Positions 15,591 to 23,180 of a stretch of 64,000 nucleotides of DNA are shown in pieces. Below the pieces are notes generated by a model. That model saw only the letters and a list, made by a program, of their open reading frames with translations, ran no database searches and was not told the DNA's origin. Origin of the DNA: Parabacteroides massiliensis. GTDB lineage: Bacteria; Bacteroidota; Bacteroidia; Bacteroidales; Tannerellaceae. The first letter of the stretch is position 1. Each line of letters starts with the position of its first letter. The position numbers and the translations under genes are program-made. The DNA is taken from positions 414,493-478,492 of the forward strand of contig NZ_LT700190.1 in the NCBI RefSeq assembly GCF_900155425.1, in the 5' to 3' direction.

Positions 15591-15950
15591 ATGGAAATTT
15601 TATACTTTCAGAAGAGCAACGTAAAGAATTATATTCATTTGTTGCTGTCGTTACATATTGTTGCAATGCCTCGTTTGGGAATAGTTGCTGATCGTTACCT
15701 TTATTTGTCCCTGTCGGGTATTTTGTTGTTAGTTTCATATCAAATCACTGGTTGGCTAGAAAAAAAAGTGTCGTGTGTTTTCAAAATTCCTGTTGTTTTT
15801 ATCAATTCTTTTCTATAGCCTTTATTTTACTATACCCATCATTACAGTAAATAATGGAAGGACACGGACACCGTGAAGTATTATTTGCATAATTTCTACA
15901 AGGGTGATTCCAGAGAAAAAGATATAGAAGGTCGTGAAAATAGCGATTGA
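15591..15950 (+). pseudogene. Degraded polytopic membrane protein
   Basis: The first frame reads MEILYFQKSNVKNYIHLLLS and, further on, RLGIVADRYLYLSLSGILLL, then frays. Text in other frames (SLYFTIPIITVNNGRTRTP, then VKYYLHNFYKGDSREKD up to 15950) appears to continue the same gene. The ADRYLYL motif followed by hydrophobic helices recalls membrane glycosyltransferases of the ArnT/TMTC kind, but I am not sure. The N-terminal part is missing. I read it as a truncated, frameshifted remnant. Confidence 0.4.
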
Positions 15951-15953
15951 AGT

Positions 15954-16304
15954 ATGAACAAATTAAAAACTAGAAAGATGGTACAATTAAAGAAAAAAGC
16001 TGTGTTGTTAATAGGAGCATTGATGTTACTCCTCGGTATGGGAATAAATCTCCAGTATGCGCTGGATGATTATGGTTGGGCAGATAATTTGGCAGTCCAG
16101 GTTTTGGCTGCGGTAACTGGTGATTTTGATACAACAATATATCCAGGTCAACCGGTAGAACCGGGAAAAGTTCGAGATCAAGTGCCATGTATGTATACAT
16201 ATCCAGATAGCTCTTTTACATCAAGCGTTGCATGGGTTTGTGTTGACCAATATGTATGTCCTTCTTGTAATTGTACTCCGGTCCCATGTGGAGGAATGCC
16301 TTGA
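15954..16304 (+). CDS. Exported cysteine-containing peptide, NVEALA-like
   Basis: 116 residues. A basic start (MNKLKTRKMVQLKKK) precedes a hydrophobic stretch AVLLIGALMLLLGMGINLQYAL, then DNLAVQVLAAV, which recalls the NVEALA leader motif of Bacteroidetes peptide families. The mature part carries cysteines in CMYTYPDSS, VCVDQYVCPSCNC and PVPCGG, enough for metal binding or disulfides. Initiation could also occur at Met9. NVEALA-type proteins are abundant small exported proteins of unknown function once annotated as possible natural-product precursors. The gene is followed 55 bp on by a small lipoprotein gene. Assignment to the family is tentative. Confidence 0.6.
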   Translation: MNKLKTRKMVQLKKKAVLLIGALMLLLGMGINLQYALDDYGWADNLAVQVLAAVTGDFDTTIYPGQPVEPGKVRDQVPCMYTYPDSSFTSSVAWVCVDQYVCPSCNCTPVPCGGMP

Positions 16305-16359
16305 AGGATAAAAGGGAATTGATTTTTATTTTGTAATAAACGAACAAATAAAATGCTTT

Positions 16360-16536
16360 ATGAAATATATCACAATTATATTATTGTTTTTGTGCCTTAT
16401 GTCATGTCATAATGGACGCCAATCGTCTTGTGAGAATGTCCCGGTAGAGAAAGACTCGGTACAATTACGCGTGATTCCTGTTTCTATTTCGGATACAGCC
16501 TATCGCAATGTAGACCAGACTTCCGTTTTAGAATGA
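16360..16536 (+). CDS. Small lipoprotein, 58 aa
   Basis: MKYITIILLFLCLMSCHNGR has a classic lipobox (LMSC, Cys16). The remaining 42 residues (CENVPVEKDSVQLRV...QTSVLE) have no motif. NVEALA genes are often followed by lipoproteins with a beta-propeller domain; this frame may be the intact short partner or only the start of such a gene cut short by a stop. It is too short for most automatic callers. A clear terminator follows 31 bp later. Confidence 0.55.
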   Translation: MKYITIILLFLCLMSCHNGRQSSCENVPVEKDSVQLRVIPVSISDTAYRNVDQTSVLE

Positions 16537-16567
16537 GAGTGCAGGCAAAAACAACACTCGATGATGA

Positions 16568-16597
16568 AAGCCGATTCAGTTTTGAGTCGGCTTTTTT
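16568..16597 (+). terminator. Rho-independent terminator
   Basis: AAGCCGATTCA-gttt-TGAGTCGGCTT followed by TTTT (16568-16597). It ends the NVEALA-like/lipoprotein unit. Confidence 0.8.
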
Positions 16598-16663
16598 CGT
16601 ATCGTTATACTACGATCTGCTCGGGTGATTACGTTTCGTTTTCGTACAGCCTGCATATAAAAA

Positions 16664-16694
16664 CGGATCAGTCCGAAACCGGATCAGTCCGAAA
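16664..16694. repeat. Two tandem copies of a 16-bp unit at the IS boundary
   Basis: CGGATCAGTCCGAAA occurs at 16664-16678 and again at 16680-16694, the second copy running into the left end of the ISL3-type element. It may be a target duplication or end duplication left by the element. Confidence 0.6.
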
Positions 16695-17269
16695 ACCCTG
16701 TGGGTATGTTAAATTTACACTGTTGGCTTGCATAATCTAAACATAAAGAATGGTATATCTCCGACTCCCCTGAACTGTGCTCTGAAAGCTTTAATTTTTG
16801 CATTGAATGATTCAGCAAATGCATTCGTTTCCCTGTTAACGAAATAGTTTAGTATTGTTTCATAATAGTTCTGCATGGTATTTGTTACGGTTCTGAAACA
16901 TCCGTATCCCAGCTTTTCTATTTTATTGTACCACAAGGCAAGCTTTCCACGTGCCACATCCTTGTCATAGTGCTTATTATATATATAGGTCAATTCTATA
17001 GCCAAGTCGTAAACTGATTTCAGTTCCGGATAATGTTCGAATATGATTTCCGCACGTATTCTTTGGGATTCAGTCCATTTACTATAATGCTTGACAAGAA
17101 CATGTTTGGCCCTTGCCAACAGCTGCTTACGGGTATCACCATTGGCATATCGAAACGGGACATACTCTATATTTTGTTCTTTGCACCGCTGAATTTCATC
17201 GTTCTCTAAATCCCGTGCCATCTAGCAATAAGTAACCCTGAGCTCATCAATTCCACAGGGTTTTCAGAC
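16687..17269 (-). mobile_element. Internally deleted ISL3-type element, 583 bp
   Basis: The ends match as inverted repeats: GTCCGAAAACCCTGTGG at 16687-16703, and GTCTGAAAACCCTGTGG on the opposite strand at 17253-17269 (one mismatch in 17). Between them lies only the C-terminal part of a transposase. A complete member of the family would be two to three times longer, so the element has lost its middle and could move only if a full transposase acts in trans. Confidence 0.75.
16715..17221 (-). pseudogene. ISL3-type transposase, C-terminal half
   Basis: 168 residues. The closing text NYFVNRETNAFAESFNAKIKAF and RAQFRGVGDIPFFMFRL is the conserved C-terminus of ISL3/ISAon1-type DDE transposases, with the last catalytic acidic residue probably the Glu of AFAESFN. 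The N-terminal DNA-binding region and first catalytic aspartates are absent. The frame begins only 48 bp inside the right inverted repeat, which fits a deletion rather than a two-gene arrangement. Not expected to be active. Confidence 0.75.
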
Positions 17270-17282
17270 TGCCCCCTTTATT

Positions 17283-17447
17283 GATTAATCGGATTCCTTC
17301 AGTTTCGATATTTATTATCTTTTGTTTGTAAAGAGCTCCGATGGCCTGTTTAATGCATTTGCTTCGATGAACGTTTCGCCGGATACGATTCCGATGTATT
17401 GGGTAATTTCTTTTCCTTCAATCGTGTTTGGTTGTTGTAAGTAGCAT
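17283..17447 (-). pseudogene. Scar joining a YbjQ-like start to a CvfB-like end
   Basis: On the minus strand, ATG at 17447 gives MLLTTT, and after a one-base slip NTIEGKEITQYIGIVSGETF, the start of a YbjQ (UPF0145/heavy-metal-binding) protein. In another frame, the bases from about 17375 to 17283 give RSKCIKQAIGALYKQKIINI followed by ETEGIRLINK. That strongly resembles the C-terminal winged helix of CvfB-type S1 RNA-binding proteins. Neither gene is complete, and the ISL3 element starts 14 bp beyond. I infer a deletion that fused two neighbouring genes. The rest of 17222-17560 holds only the GH92 terminator. Confidence 0.5.
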
Positions 17448-17481
17448 AACTTTTAAAATTTAGTCGTTTAGAGACAAATAT

Positions 17482-17523
17482 AAAACAAAGGGCAGACCAG
17501 TATACTGACCTACCCTTTGTTTT
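17482..17523 (-). terminator. Terminator of the GH92 gene
   Basis: AAAACAAAGGG (17482-17492) and CCCTTTGTTTT (17513-17523) pair perfectly, with an inner CAGTATACTG palindrome. It lies 38 bp after the GH92 stop. Confidence 0.75.
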
Positions 17524-17560
17524 AATGTTTCTTTATATGAATTTACGGGGCAATTTGAAT

Positions 17561-19822
17561 TTATTTTATCGGTTGATCGGTCATGATAAATTCCAGTTTG
17601 CCGCCTTTTATGATGTCGTTGTGGCTGATGAACGGGGTGTCGAGGACTTTACCGTTCAGTTTAACCTCTTTGATGTATTTGTTGGTTGCGCTGTTATTCT
17701 TTGCCAGGATTTCGAATATACCGCCTTTTACATGAATAAGCGCTTTGTCAATCATTGGACGGCCCAATGTATAGACCGGAATACCCGGAGCGACCTGATA
17801 GAAACCTAACGCACTCATTACATACCAGGCAGACATCTGTCCGCAGTCTTCATTTCCGATGATGCCGTCCGGTTCGTTGGTATAGAAATTCTGCATGATC
17901 TGGTCCAGCCGCTCCTGCCCTTTCCAAGGGGCATCCGTCCAGTTATAGAGATAAGCCATATGGTGGCTCGGCTCGTTACCGTGTGCATATTGGCCGATCA
18001 GGCCTGTGATATCACCGGAGGCTTCTTCACCATCAACTTGGGAAGAAGTAGTGAACAAAGTGTCCAGACGTGTTTCCAACTCCTTTTTACCACCGATCGT
18101 GGCGATGAAGTTGTCCATATCATGCGGTGCAAAAAAACTCCACTGAAAAGCATTCCCTTCGGTATAATCGCTCTTCATGTGGGAAGAGTAACGAGGGTTG
18201 AACGGCGTCCGGAAAGAACCGTCTCCCATCACCCCGCGCATCATCTTCGTTTCCGGGTCTAAATAGCGCTTGTAGTATTCTGCTTTTGCCGCATATTCTT
18301 TCGCCAGTTCCGTATTGCCTGCTTTGGCTGCAATTTGGGAGATACACCAGTCATAGTAGGCCATCTCCAATCCCCAGGATACGGATTCGGGCACCGAGTC
18401 TGCCGGAACAAAGCCGTATTTCTCTTTATAATAAGGATGACGGGTGATCAAATCCAGCTCACGTGTCCCTTTGAACTTCTCTGCCAGATCGTCCCGGTAG
18501 ACAGAAGAACGGGCACCCGCTTCGGCCCAAACGTTCAAGTCGCCTTCGGCCAGATCTTTAGTCGCTAAATCTGCCAGCACGGAAACTGCCGGATAACCGA
18601 CCATGCAACCTGTATAGCTGGATGCTAACGGCCATTTCGGCAGGATTCCCCCTTCTTTATACCCTTGCACGAGCACTTTCCCCCAGTTGGCAGCCCGTTC
18701 CGGTTGGATAATCGTCATCAGCGGATGCAAAGCGCGGAAAGTATCCCAGAGTGAGAAAACAGAATAGTTCACATAGCCCGGTTCTGCCCGATGCACCTTC
18801 TTGTCCATTCCTAAATAGCGTCCGTCTGCATCCTGATAAGCATAAGGTGCGATCATTGTGTGGTAGAGAGCCGTATAGAAATTCACCATCACTTTCGGAT
18901 CGGAGCTTTCAATCTGGATATCGTTTAAAACCTCGTTCCAAATATGCGCGGATTCAGCTCGTGTAATATCGAAATCCCAGCCCGGTAGCTCGGCCAACAT
19001 GTTCCTTTCCGCACCATCCGTATCGACAGGAGAGATTGCTACTTTTACATACAGCGGTTTGTCACTCTCCGCAAATTTGTAATGGAATTTCAGGTCTCCC
19101 GTCGTGTTGAGACGCAGAAACAGCGAATCTTTCCGTAAATTTCCGTCTATATATTGGTATAATGTTTCGATCGGTTCCGAGAAGGTGATCCGGTAAGAAA
19201 CAGCATGAAAATGTGCCCATCCTTGCGTCTTGACAGTCCCTTCTACCGTCGAATCGTTTACAAAAAGATACTCGTTCCCTACTAACTTATGTCCCCAGTT
19301 CGGTTGCAGCACATGGCCGAGATCGAGGAGGACACGGCGGTCTTTCGGATTGTCGTATGTGTATTTGTGGAATCCGACACGGTCCGTACTGGTCAGTTCC
19401 ACGTTAATTCCGAAATTGTCGAGACGCACCGCATAATAGCCCGGGGTTGCCTTCTCTGTTTCCTTCTTGAAGGTCGCTACCGGCTTGATCGAATCGCCAC
19501 CTGAAAAAGGCAGGATCGCCACATCTCCCAAGTCACCGATACCCGTACCTGACAAATGTGTATGGCTGAAGGCATATATCTGGTTATCATCATAATGATA
19601 TCCGCTACTGGCATCCCAACCCATGATGTGCGTATCGGGACTGACCTGTACAAGAGCAAACGGACGGGTGGCACCGGGAAAGGTATGCCCGTGAAACCCC
19701 GTTCCGATAAACGGGTTCACATACTGGATCTCATCGCGTAGTTGTTCCTCGCCGGAAGGCTGGCTGCAGGCAACCAAAAGGCCGAGTACTGCTGCTTGAA
19801 GGAATAGGATTGTTTTCTTCAT
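17561..19822 (-). CDS. GH92 family alpha-mannosidase lipoprotein
   Basis: 753 residues. A lipoprotein signal ends in LLVACSQ (Cys19). The N-terminal beta-sandwich begins with the family hallmark YVNPFIGTGFHGHTFPGA and continues HIMGWDASSGYHYDD, SHTHLSGTGIGDLGD. The catalytic helical domain includes YNWTDAPWKGQ, GNEDCGQMSAWYVMSALGFY and PGIPVYTLGRP. Length and motif order are normal. GH92 enzymes are calcium-dependent exo-alpha-mannosidases that remove alpha-1,2-, alpha-1,3- or alpha-1,4-mannose from N-glycans or yeast mannan. The gene is single, with a -7 box TATATTTG (minus strand, 19878-19885) upstream. The GH76/GH125 locus 20 kb away would use the same kind of substrate. Confidence 0.95.
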   Translation of the reverse strand: MKKTILFLQAAVLGLLVACSQPSGEEQLRDEIQYVNPFIGTGFHGHTFPGATRPFALVQVSPDTHIMGWDASSGYHYDDNQIYAFSHTHLSGTGIGDLGDVAILPFSGGDSIKPVATFKKETEKATPGYYAVRLDNFGINVELTSTDRVGFHKYTYDNPKDRRVLLDLGHVLQPNWGHKLVGNEYLFVNDSTVEGTVKTQGWAHFHAVSYRITFSEPIETLYQYIDGNLRKDSLFLRLNTTGDLKFHYKFAESDKPLYVKVAISPVDTDGAERNMLAELPGWDFDITRAESAHIWNEVLNDIQIESSDPKVMVNFYTALYHTMIAPYAYQDADGRYLGMDKKVHRAEPGYVNYSVFSLWDTFRALHPLMTIIQPERAANWGKVLVQGYKEGGILPKWPLASSYTGCMVGYPAVSVLADLATKDLAEGDLNVWAEAGARSSVYRDDLAEKFKGTRELDLITRHPYYKEKYGFVPADSVPESVSWGLEMAYYDWCISQIAAKAGNTELAKEYAAKAEYYKRYLDPETKMMRGVMGDGSFRTPFNPRYSSHMKSDYTEGNAFQWSFFAPHDMDNFIATIGGKKELETRLDTLFTTSSQVDGEEASGDITGLIGQYAHGNEPSHHMAYLYNWTDAPWKGQERLDQIMQNFYTNEPDGIIGNEDCGQMSAWYVMSALGFYQVAPGIPVYTLGRPMIDKALIHVKGGIFEILAKNNSATNKYIKEVKLNGKVLDTPFISHNDIIKGGKLEFIMTDQPIK

Positions 19823-19877
19823 GTTATATTATTTGTGTTTTATTTTCCAAATGAATAAATTATTATTTTTGACTTTA

Positions 19878-19885
19878 CAAATATA
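19878..19885 (-). promoter_or_regulatory. -7 box of the GH92 gene
   Basis: CAAATATA on the plus strand reads TATATTTG on the minus strand, matching TAnnTTTG, 55 bp upstream of the GH92 start. No TTTG is found at the -33 distance. Confidence 0.45.
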
Positions 19886-19939
19886 ATGAAAAAGAACAAT
19901 ATACGTGTACATCCTGCTTCTTTTATATTTGATAATGCT

Positions 19940-19947
19940 TATCTTTG
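19940..19947 (+). promoter_or_regulatory. -7 box of the 128-aa secreted protein gene
   Basis: TATCTTTG matches TAnnTTTG and lies 33 bp before the start codon at 19980. The -33 element is not clear. Confidence 0.5.
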
Positions 19948-19979
19948 AAGCACTAAGTCTAATTTAATCCTATTTTATT

Positions 19980-20366
19980 ATGAAGACGAATAAGGGAAAA
20001 GTATTTGTGGCATTTCTTTGTATGATGATGTGTTTGTCGCTTAATGCACAGGATCTTACTCCCGGCATGGTTGTCGGAATGTGGAACTTTTCGGCTCCCA
20101 ATGCTCCTTACGGCTATCAGGAAGGAACTTGCCAGATCAGGAAAACCGGTGAGAACCTGTCCGCCGTTTTCACGATCGGCAATGCTGAAATGACTGTAAA
20201 AGAAATCAAAAGGGAGAATAATTCCTATAAATGTAATTTTTATGTGGACGGGACCTATGTCTCTCTGACTTTTAAACAGGAAGACAAGAATAAGCTGACC
20301 GGAAATGCAAATGCGGAAGGCATGGTGATCCCTGTTGTATTCACTAAAACAGTTAAAGCCGTGTAA
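19980..20366 (+). CDS. Secreted hypothetical protein, 128 aa
   Basis: A signal peptide (MKTNKGKVFVAFLCMMMCLSLNAQ, cleavage after NAQ-type site near residue 24) precedes a beta-rich domain of about 100 residues: MVVGMWNFSAPNAPYGYQEG, alternating polar/hydrophobic strands and GNANAEGMVIPVVFTK. This resembles small periplasmic lipocalin-like proteins that Bacteroidetes encode in number; ligand unknown. It lies 23 bp upstream of the exporter genes and may be cotranscribed with them. Confidence 0.72.
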   Translation: MKTNKGKVFVAFLCMMMCLSLNAQDLTPGMVVGMWNFSAPNAPYGYQEGTCQIRKTGENLSAVFTIGNAEMTVKEIKRENNSYKCNFYVDGTYVSLTFKQEDKNKLTGNANAEGMVIPVVFTKTVKAV

Positions 20367-20389
20367 TCTCGATAATTCGTTTTTATTAT

Positions 20390-20668
20390 ATGTTCACAGT
20401 CATTGGTATTATGTTTGCGGGTATTGCCATGGGGTATCTTTTACGCAAGATCGAACTTTTGCAAAAGATCGGCAAACCAATTTCTTACACGATCTTTTTG
20501 CTTCTTTTCCTCTTGGGAATATCTGTCGGTACGAATAAAGACATTGTCGATAACCTTGCCACGTTGGGAGGCCAGGCTTTCCTGCTTGCCGTAGCAAGTA
20601 CGGGGGGAAGCGTGCTTGCCGGCTGGGGAGTCTATCATCTGTTCTTTAAAGAAAGGAGCCGCAGGTGA
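20390..20668 (+). CDS. LysO-type exporter, N-terminal subunit (DUF340)
   Basis: 92 residues with three hydrophobic helices (FTVIGIMFAGIAMGYLL; YTIFLLLFLLGISVGT; AFLLAVASTGGSVLAGWGVYHLFF). This is the N-terminal third of LysO (DUF340), the L-lysine exporter of E. coli. Here, as in other Bacteroidetes, the protein is encoded in two pieces: the stop overlaps the next start (GTGA), so both parts are made together. The substrate is inferred from the family only. Confidence 0.75.
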   Translation: MFTVIGIMFAGIAMGYLLRKIELLQKIGKPISYTIFLLLFLLGISVGTNKDIVDNLATLGGQAFLLAVASTGGSVLAGWGVYHLFFKERSRR

Positions 20669-21291
20669 AAGGAAGTTTGATTGTCGTAGGATTCTTTGCA
20701 CTCGGCTGCCTGTTAGGATGGGGCGGCTGGTTGCCTGATGTCATTCTTGAAAACGACATTACGGTATATGTCTTATACCTGCTCATGTTTCAGGTCGGAC
20801 TCAGTATCGGTAGTGATAAGAAACTAAAGGAAATTCTCGGCAGTATCCGTCCGAAATTGCTTTTGATCCCTTTTGCCACGATTGCCGGGACATTGGTCTT
20901 TTCGGCATTGGCCAGTTTGTTGCTTACGCAGTGGAGTGTTTTTGACTGTCTGGCGGTAGGAAGCGGTTTTGCCTATTATTCTCTTTCGTCTATTCTGATT
21001 ACTCAGCTGAAGGAACCCTCTTGGGGTATCCGGCTCGCCACCGAATTAGGAACGATCGCTTTAATGGCAAATATCATGCGCGAGATTATGGCCCTTCTCG
21101 CTACGCCTCTTTTTGTCCGGTATTTTGGCAGGTTGTCCCCTATTTGTGCCGGAGGGGCTACGACGATGGATACGACTTTGCCGATCATCACCCGCTATTC
21201 GGGGAAAGACCTTGTTTTTATTTCAATTTTTCATGGGATTATTGTAGATTTCACGGTTCCGTTCTTTGTGTCGTTCTTCTGTTCGTTGTAA
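20665..21291 (+). CDS. LysO-type exporter, C-terminal subunit
   Basis: 208 residues beginning at GTG (20665), chosen because it overlaps the preceding stop codon by 4 bp and has GGAGCC 8 bp upstream. There are about six membrane helices. Conserved phrases are YLLMFQVGLSIGSDKKLKEI, AVGSGFAYYSLSSILITQL, LGTIALMANIMREIMALL and GGATTMDTTLPIITRYSG, all typical of the DUF340/LysO core. It would form the transport path with the 92-aa subunit. A terminator shared with the convergent SusD gene follows. Confidence 0.82.
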   Translation: MKGSLIVVGFFALGCLLGWGGWLPDVILENDITVYVLYLLMFQVGLSIGSDKKLKEILGSIRPKLLLIPFATIAGTLVFSALASLLLTQWSVFDCLAVGSGFAYYSLSSILITQLKEPSWGIRLATELGTIALMANIMREIMALLATPLFVRYFGRLSPICAGGATTMDTTLPIITRYSGKDLVFISIFHGIIVDFTVPFFVSFFCSL

Positions 21292-21361
21292 AAAGAGAGA
21301 GAAATAAAAAATGAGGCATCAAAAGACACCTTAGGAAAGTTATGGTTGTAAGTGCGAAACG

Positions 21362-21412
21362 AAAAGGAACCATATTGCGATTCAAGTTAGAGTCCGATAT
21401 GGTTCCTTTTTT
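21362..21412. terminator. Bidirectional terminator between lysO and susD
   Basis: AAAAGGAACCATAT (21362-21375) pairs with ATATGGTTCCTTTT (from 21397), with T-runs on both sides. It serves the convergent LysO and SusD units. Confidence 0.8.
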
Positions 21413-21421
21413 ATGGTTTAA

Positions 21422-23143
21422 TTATTTAACTATTTTGTAATAAGTTTTCTTTGCCCAAAAGAGGTTAGTATAGTAACCGCTTGGCTCTTCGTAGTTCTTG
21501 GCAATAGCTGCCTGGCAGTTTTCGCTATTGTAAGTCAGCTCGTCGTTGGGATAGGGTAAACGGTTAGGAGGAGTCGGGAAACTTGTTACTTGGTTGTCTG
21601 TTGCAAATTCAACCACAGGATAACCGGTACGACGTACGACGTTCCATGCTTCTAGCTTGTTCATAAAACCGAAGTTTAACCATAGCTGCGTGCAGATAGC
21701 CTCTTGTGTTGGTTTCCAAATGCTTTCGGCATAAACCGCAATAGCATCATTGGAAGGCCTGGTCAGTGGACGGAATCCTCTGTAACTATCGTTGCCTTCT
21801 TTATGGAGAGAGCTTGTTTCCTTCATATCCCAATAGTATTCGGCAGACAGTTTTACACCTTCTATGAAATTCGCTTTCGCTTTGTCGATATCGGTCGCCA
21901 CGCCATATCCCATCAAATAGGCTTCTGCTTTGCTGAAACTTACCTCGGCTGCGTTTAACCAAAGGCCGAATATGTTTTCATTTCCTTGGTATGTCTCCCA
22001 ACCTGCGGCGGCGATAGAATCGATTTCGCAGAAATAGTTGGCTTGTGTCATGCCTCTTTCTACATATTCTTTCTGTTTTGTGTCTTTCAAAGTCGTGATT
22101 TCTGCTTCAGTCATCATGACATCGTAGGCAATGTATTGGCCATCGGGGTTACAGTCATACATGGCTTCCAGACGTGGATCTGTATTATTGTCGGGTATAC
22201 CGTTTTCCGGCAAGTTCATTGCGTTCAGGATCGTTTGTGAACAGGCCGCCATACCACTTGAACGAAGAGCCTGAGAGAGTGATTTGCCAAAATTGAATTC
22301 ATCCTTTTGGGTATTGGCTGTCACACCCATGTTTTCCGTATTGTTGTCAATTAGCGGATATTGGCTTGGGTTATTCAATATTTCGGCAATGGCAGCGTGA
22401 GCTTCAGCCATGCAATCGCCGGATGTCGACAAATGAAGGGCGATGCGTAATCGTAACGAGTTGACGTATTTCTGCCACATGGTTTTATCGCCGGCCGCAA
22501 TTGTATAATCTTGACGGCTTAATGATGTAAGGCCGATGGTATTTACATCTCCACTTGCAAAATAATCAGCCACTTCTTTCAGATTGGCAAGAGTTTGTTT
22601 GTAAAGATCCGTGTCGTCGTCGTAAACACACTTTTCTTTGGCAGCGTTATAATCCCCGTCTCTCCAAAGCGTACCGGCACCGTGGTAAGGGACATCTCCG
22701 AATAAAGACAACATCTCATGCAATTGTGCTTCGACAAGTGTACGGCCCAGATAATAGAATACGATGTTTGAAGGTTTTTCTGCTTCAGAAAGGTTTTCAT
22801 AGGTGTATTCCAATAATCGTAACTGCGTTAACATATCGTAGAACTCCTTCCAACGGTCGTTGTAGCGGCCTTCGCCGGATCCCATATAGCGGGCACGTGT
22901 GTTGGTAGTACCGATAATACCGGAAAAGAGACCGGATGTGGTAGACTGCACCCAGTGGCGATAATAAATCGGGTTCATCCATGTATTCCCTTTGAACATC
23001 AAACCGGTAAATACCTGTGGAATACCAACTGTTGTCGTTTGGGAAGGATCTGCATACTTTTCTTCATACGCAGAATCGGAGCATGAAGAGGCTAATGATA
23101 TCAATGCGATTCCTCCAGCTAACAATGAAAATATCTTTTTCAT
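21422..23143 (-). CDS. SusD-like outer-membrane lipoprotein (SusD-like_2 type)
   Basis: 573 residues; lipoprotein signal MKKIFSLLAGGIALISLASSCSDS (lipobox ASSC). The sequence is helical and TPR-like, with the SusD-like_2 features FGLWLNAAEVSFSKAEAYLMGYG and QLWLNFGFMNKLEAWNVVRRTGYP. SusD proteins are surface lids that bind glycans or peptides over the SusC barrel. It lies 37 bp after its SusC partner. No hydrolase, sensor or ECF factor lies nearby, so the substrate cannot be inferred. This subfamily often accompanies non-glycan or orphan pairs. Confidence 0.9.
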   Translation of the reverse strand: MKKIFSLLAGGIALISLASSCSDSAYEEKYADPSQTTTVGIPQVFTGLMFKGNTWMNPIYYRHWVQSTTSGLFSGIIGTTNTRARYMGSGEGRYNDRWKEFYDMLTQLRLLEYTYENLSEAEKPSNIVFYYLGRTLVEAQLHEMLSLFGDVPYHGAGTLWRDGDYNAAKEKCVYDDDTDLYKQTLANLKEVADYFASGDVNTIGLTSLSRQDYTIAAGDKTMWQKYVNSLRLRIALHLSTSGDCMAEAHAAIAEILNNPSQYPLIDNNTENMGVTANTQKDEFNFGKSLSQALRSSGMAACSQTILNAMNLPENGIPDNNTDPRLEAMYDCNPDGQYIAYDVMMTEAEITTLKDTKQKEYVERGMTQANYFCEIDSIAAAGWETYQGNENIFGLWLNAAEVSFSKAEAYLMGYGVATDIDKAKANFIEGVKLSAEYYWDMKETSSLHKEGNDSYRGFRPLTRPSNDAIAVYAESIWKPTQEAICTQLWLNFGFMNKLEAWNVVRRTGYPVVEFATDNQVTSFPTPPNRLPYPNDELTYNSENCQAAIAKNYEEPSGYYTNLFWAKKTYYKIVK

Positions 23144-23180
23144 AAATTCTACTTTTTAGTCTGATTTAATAAAATGTAAA

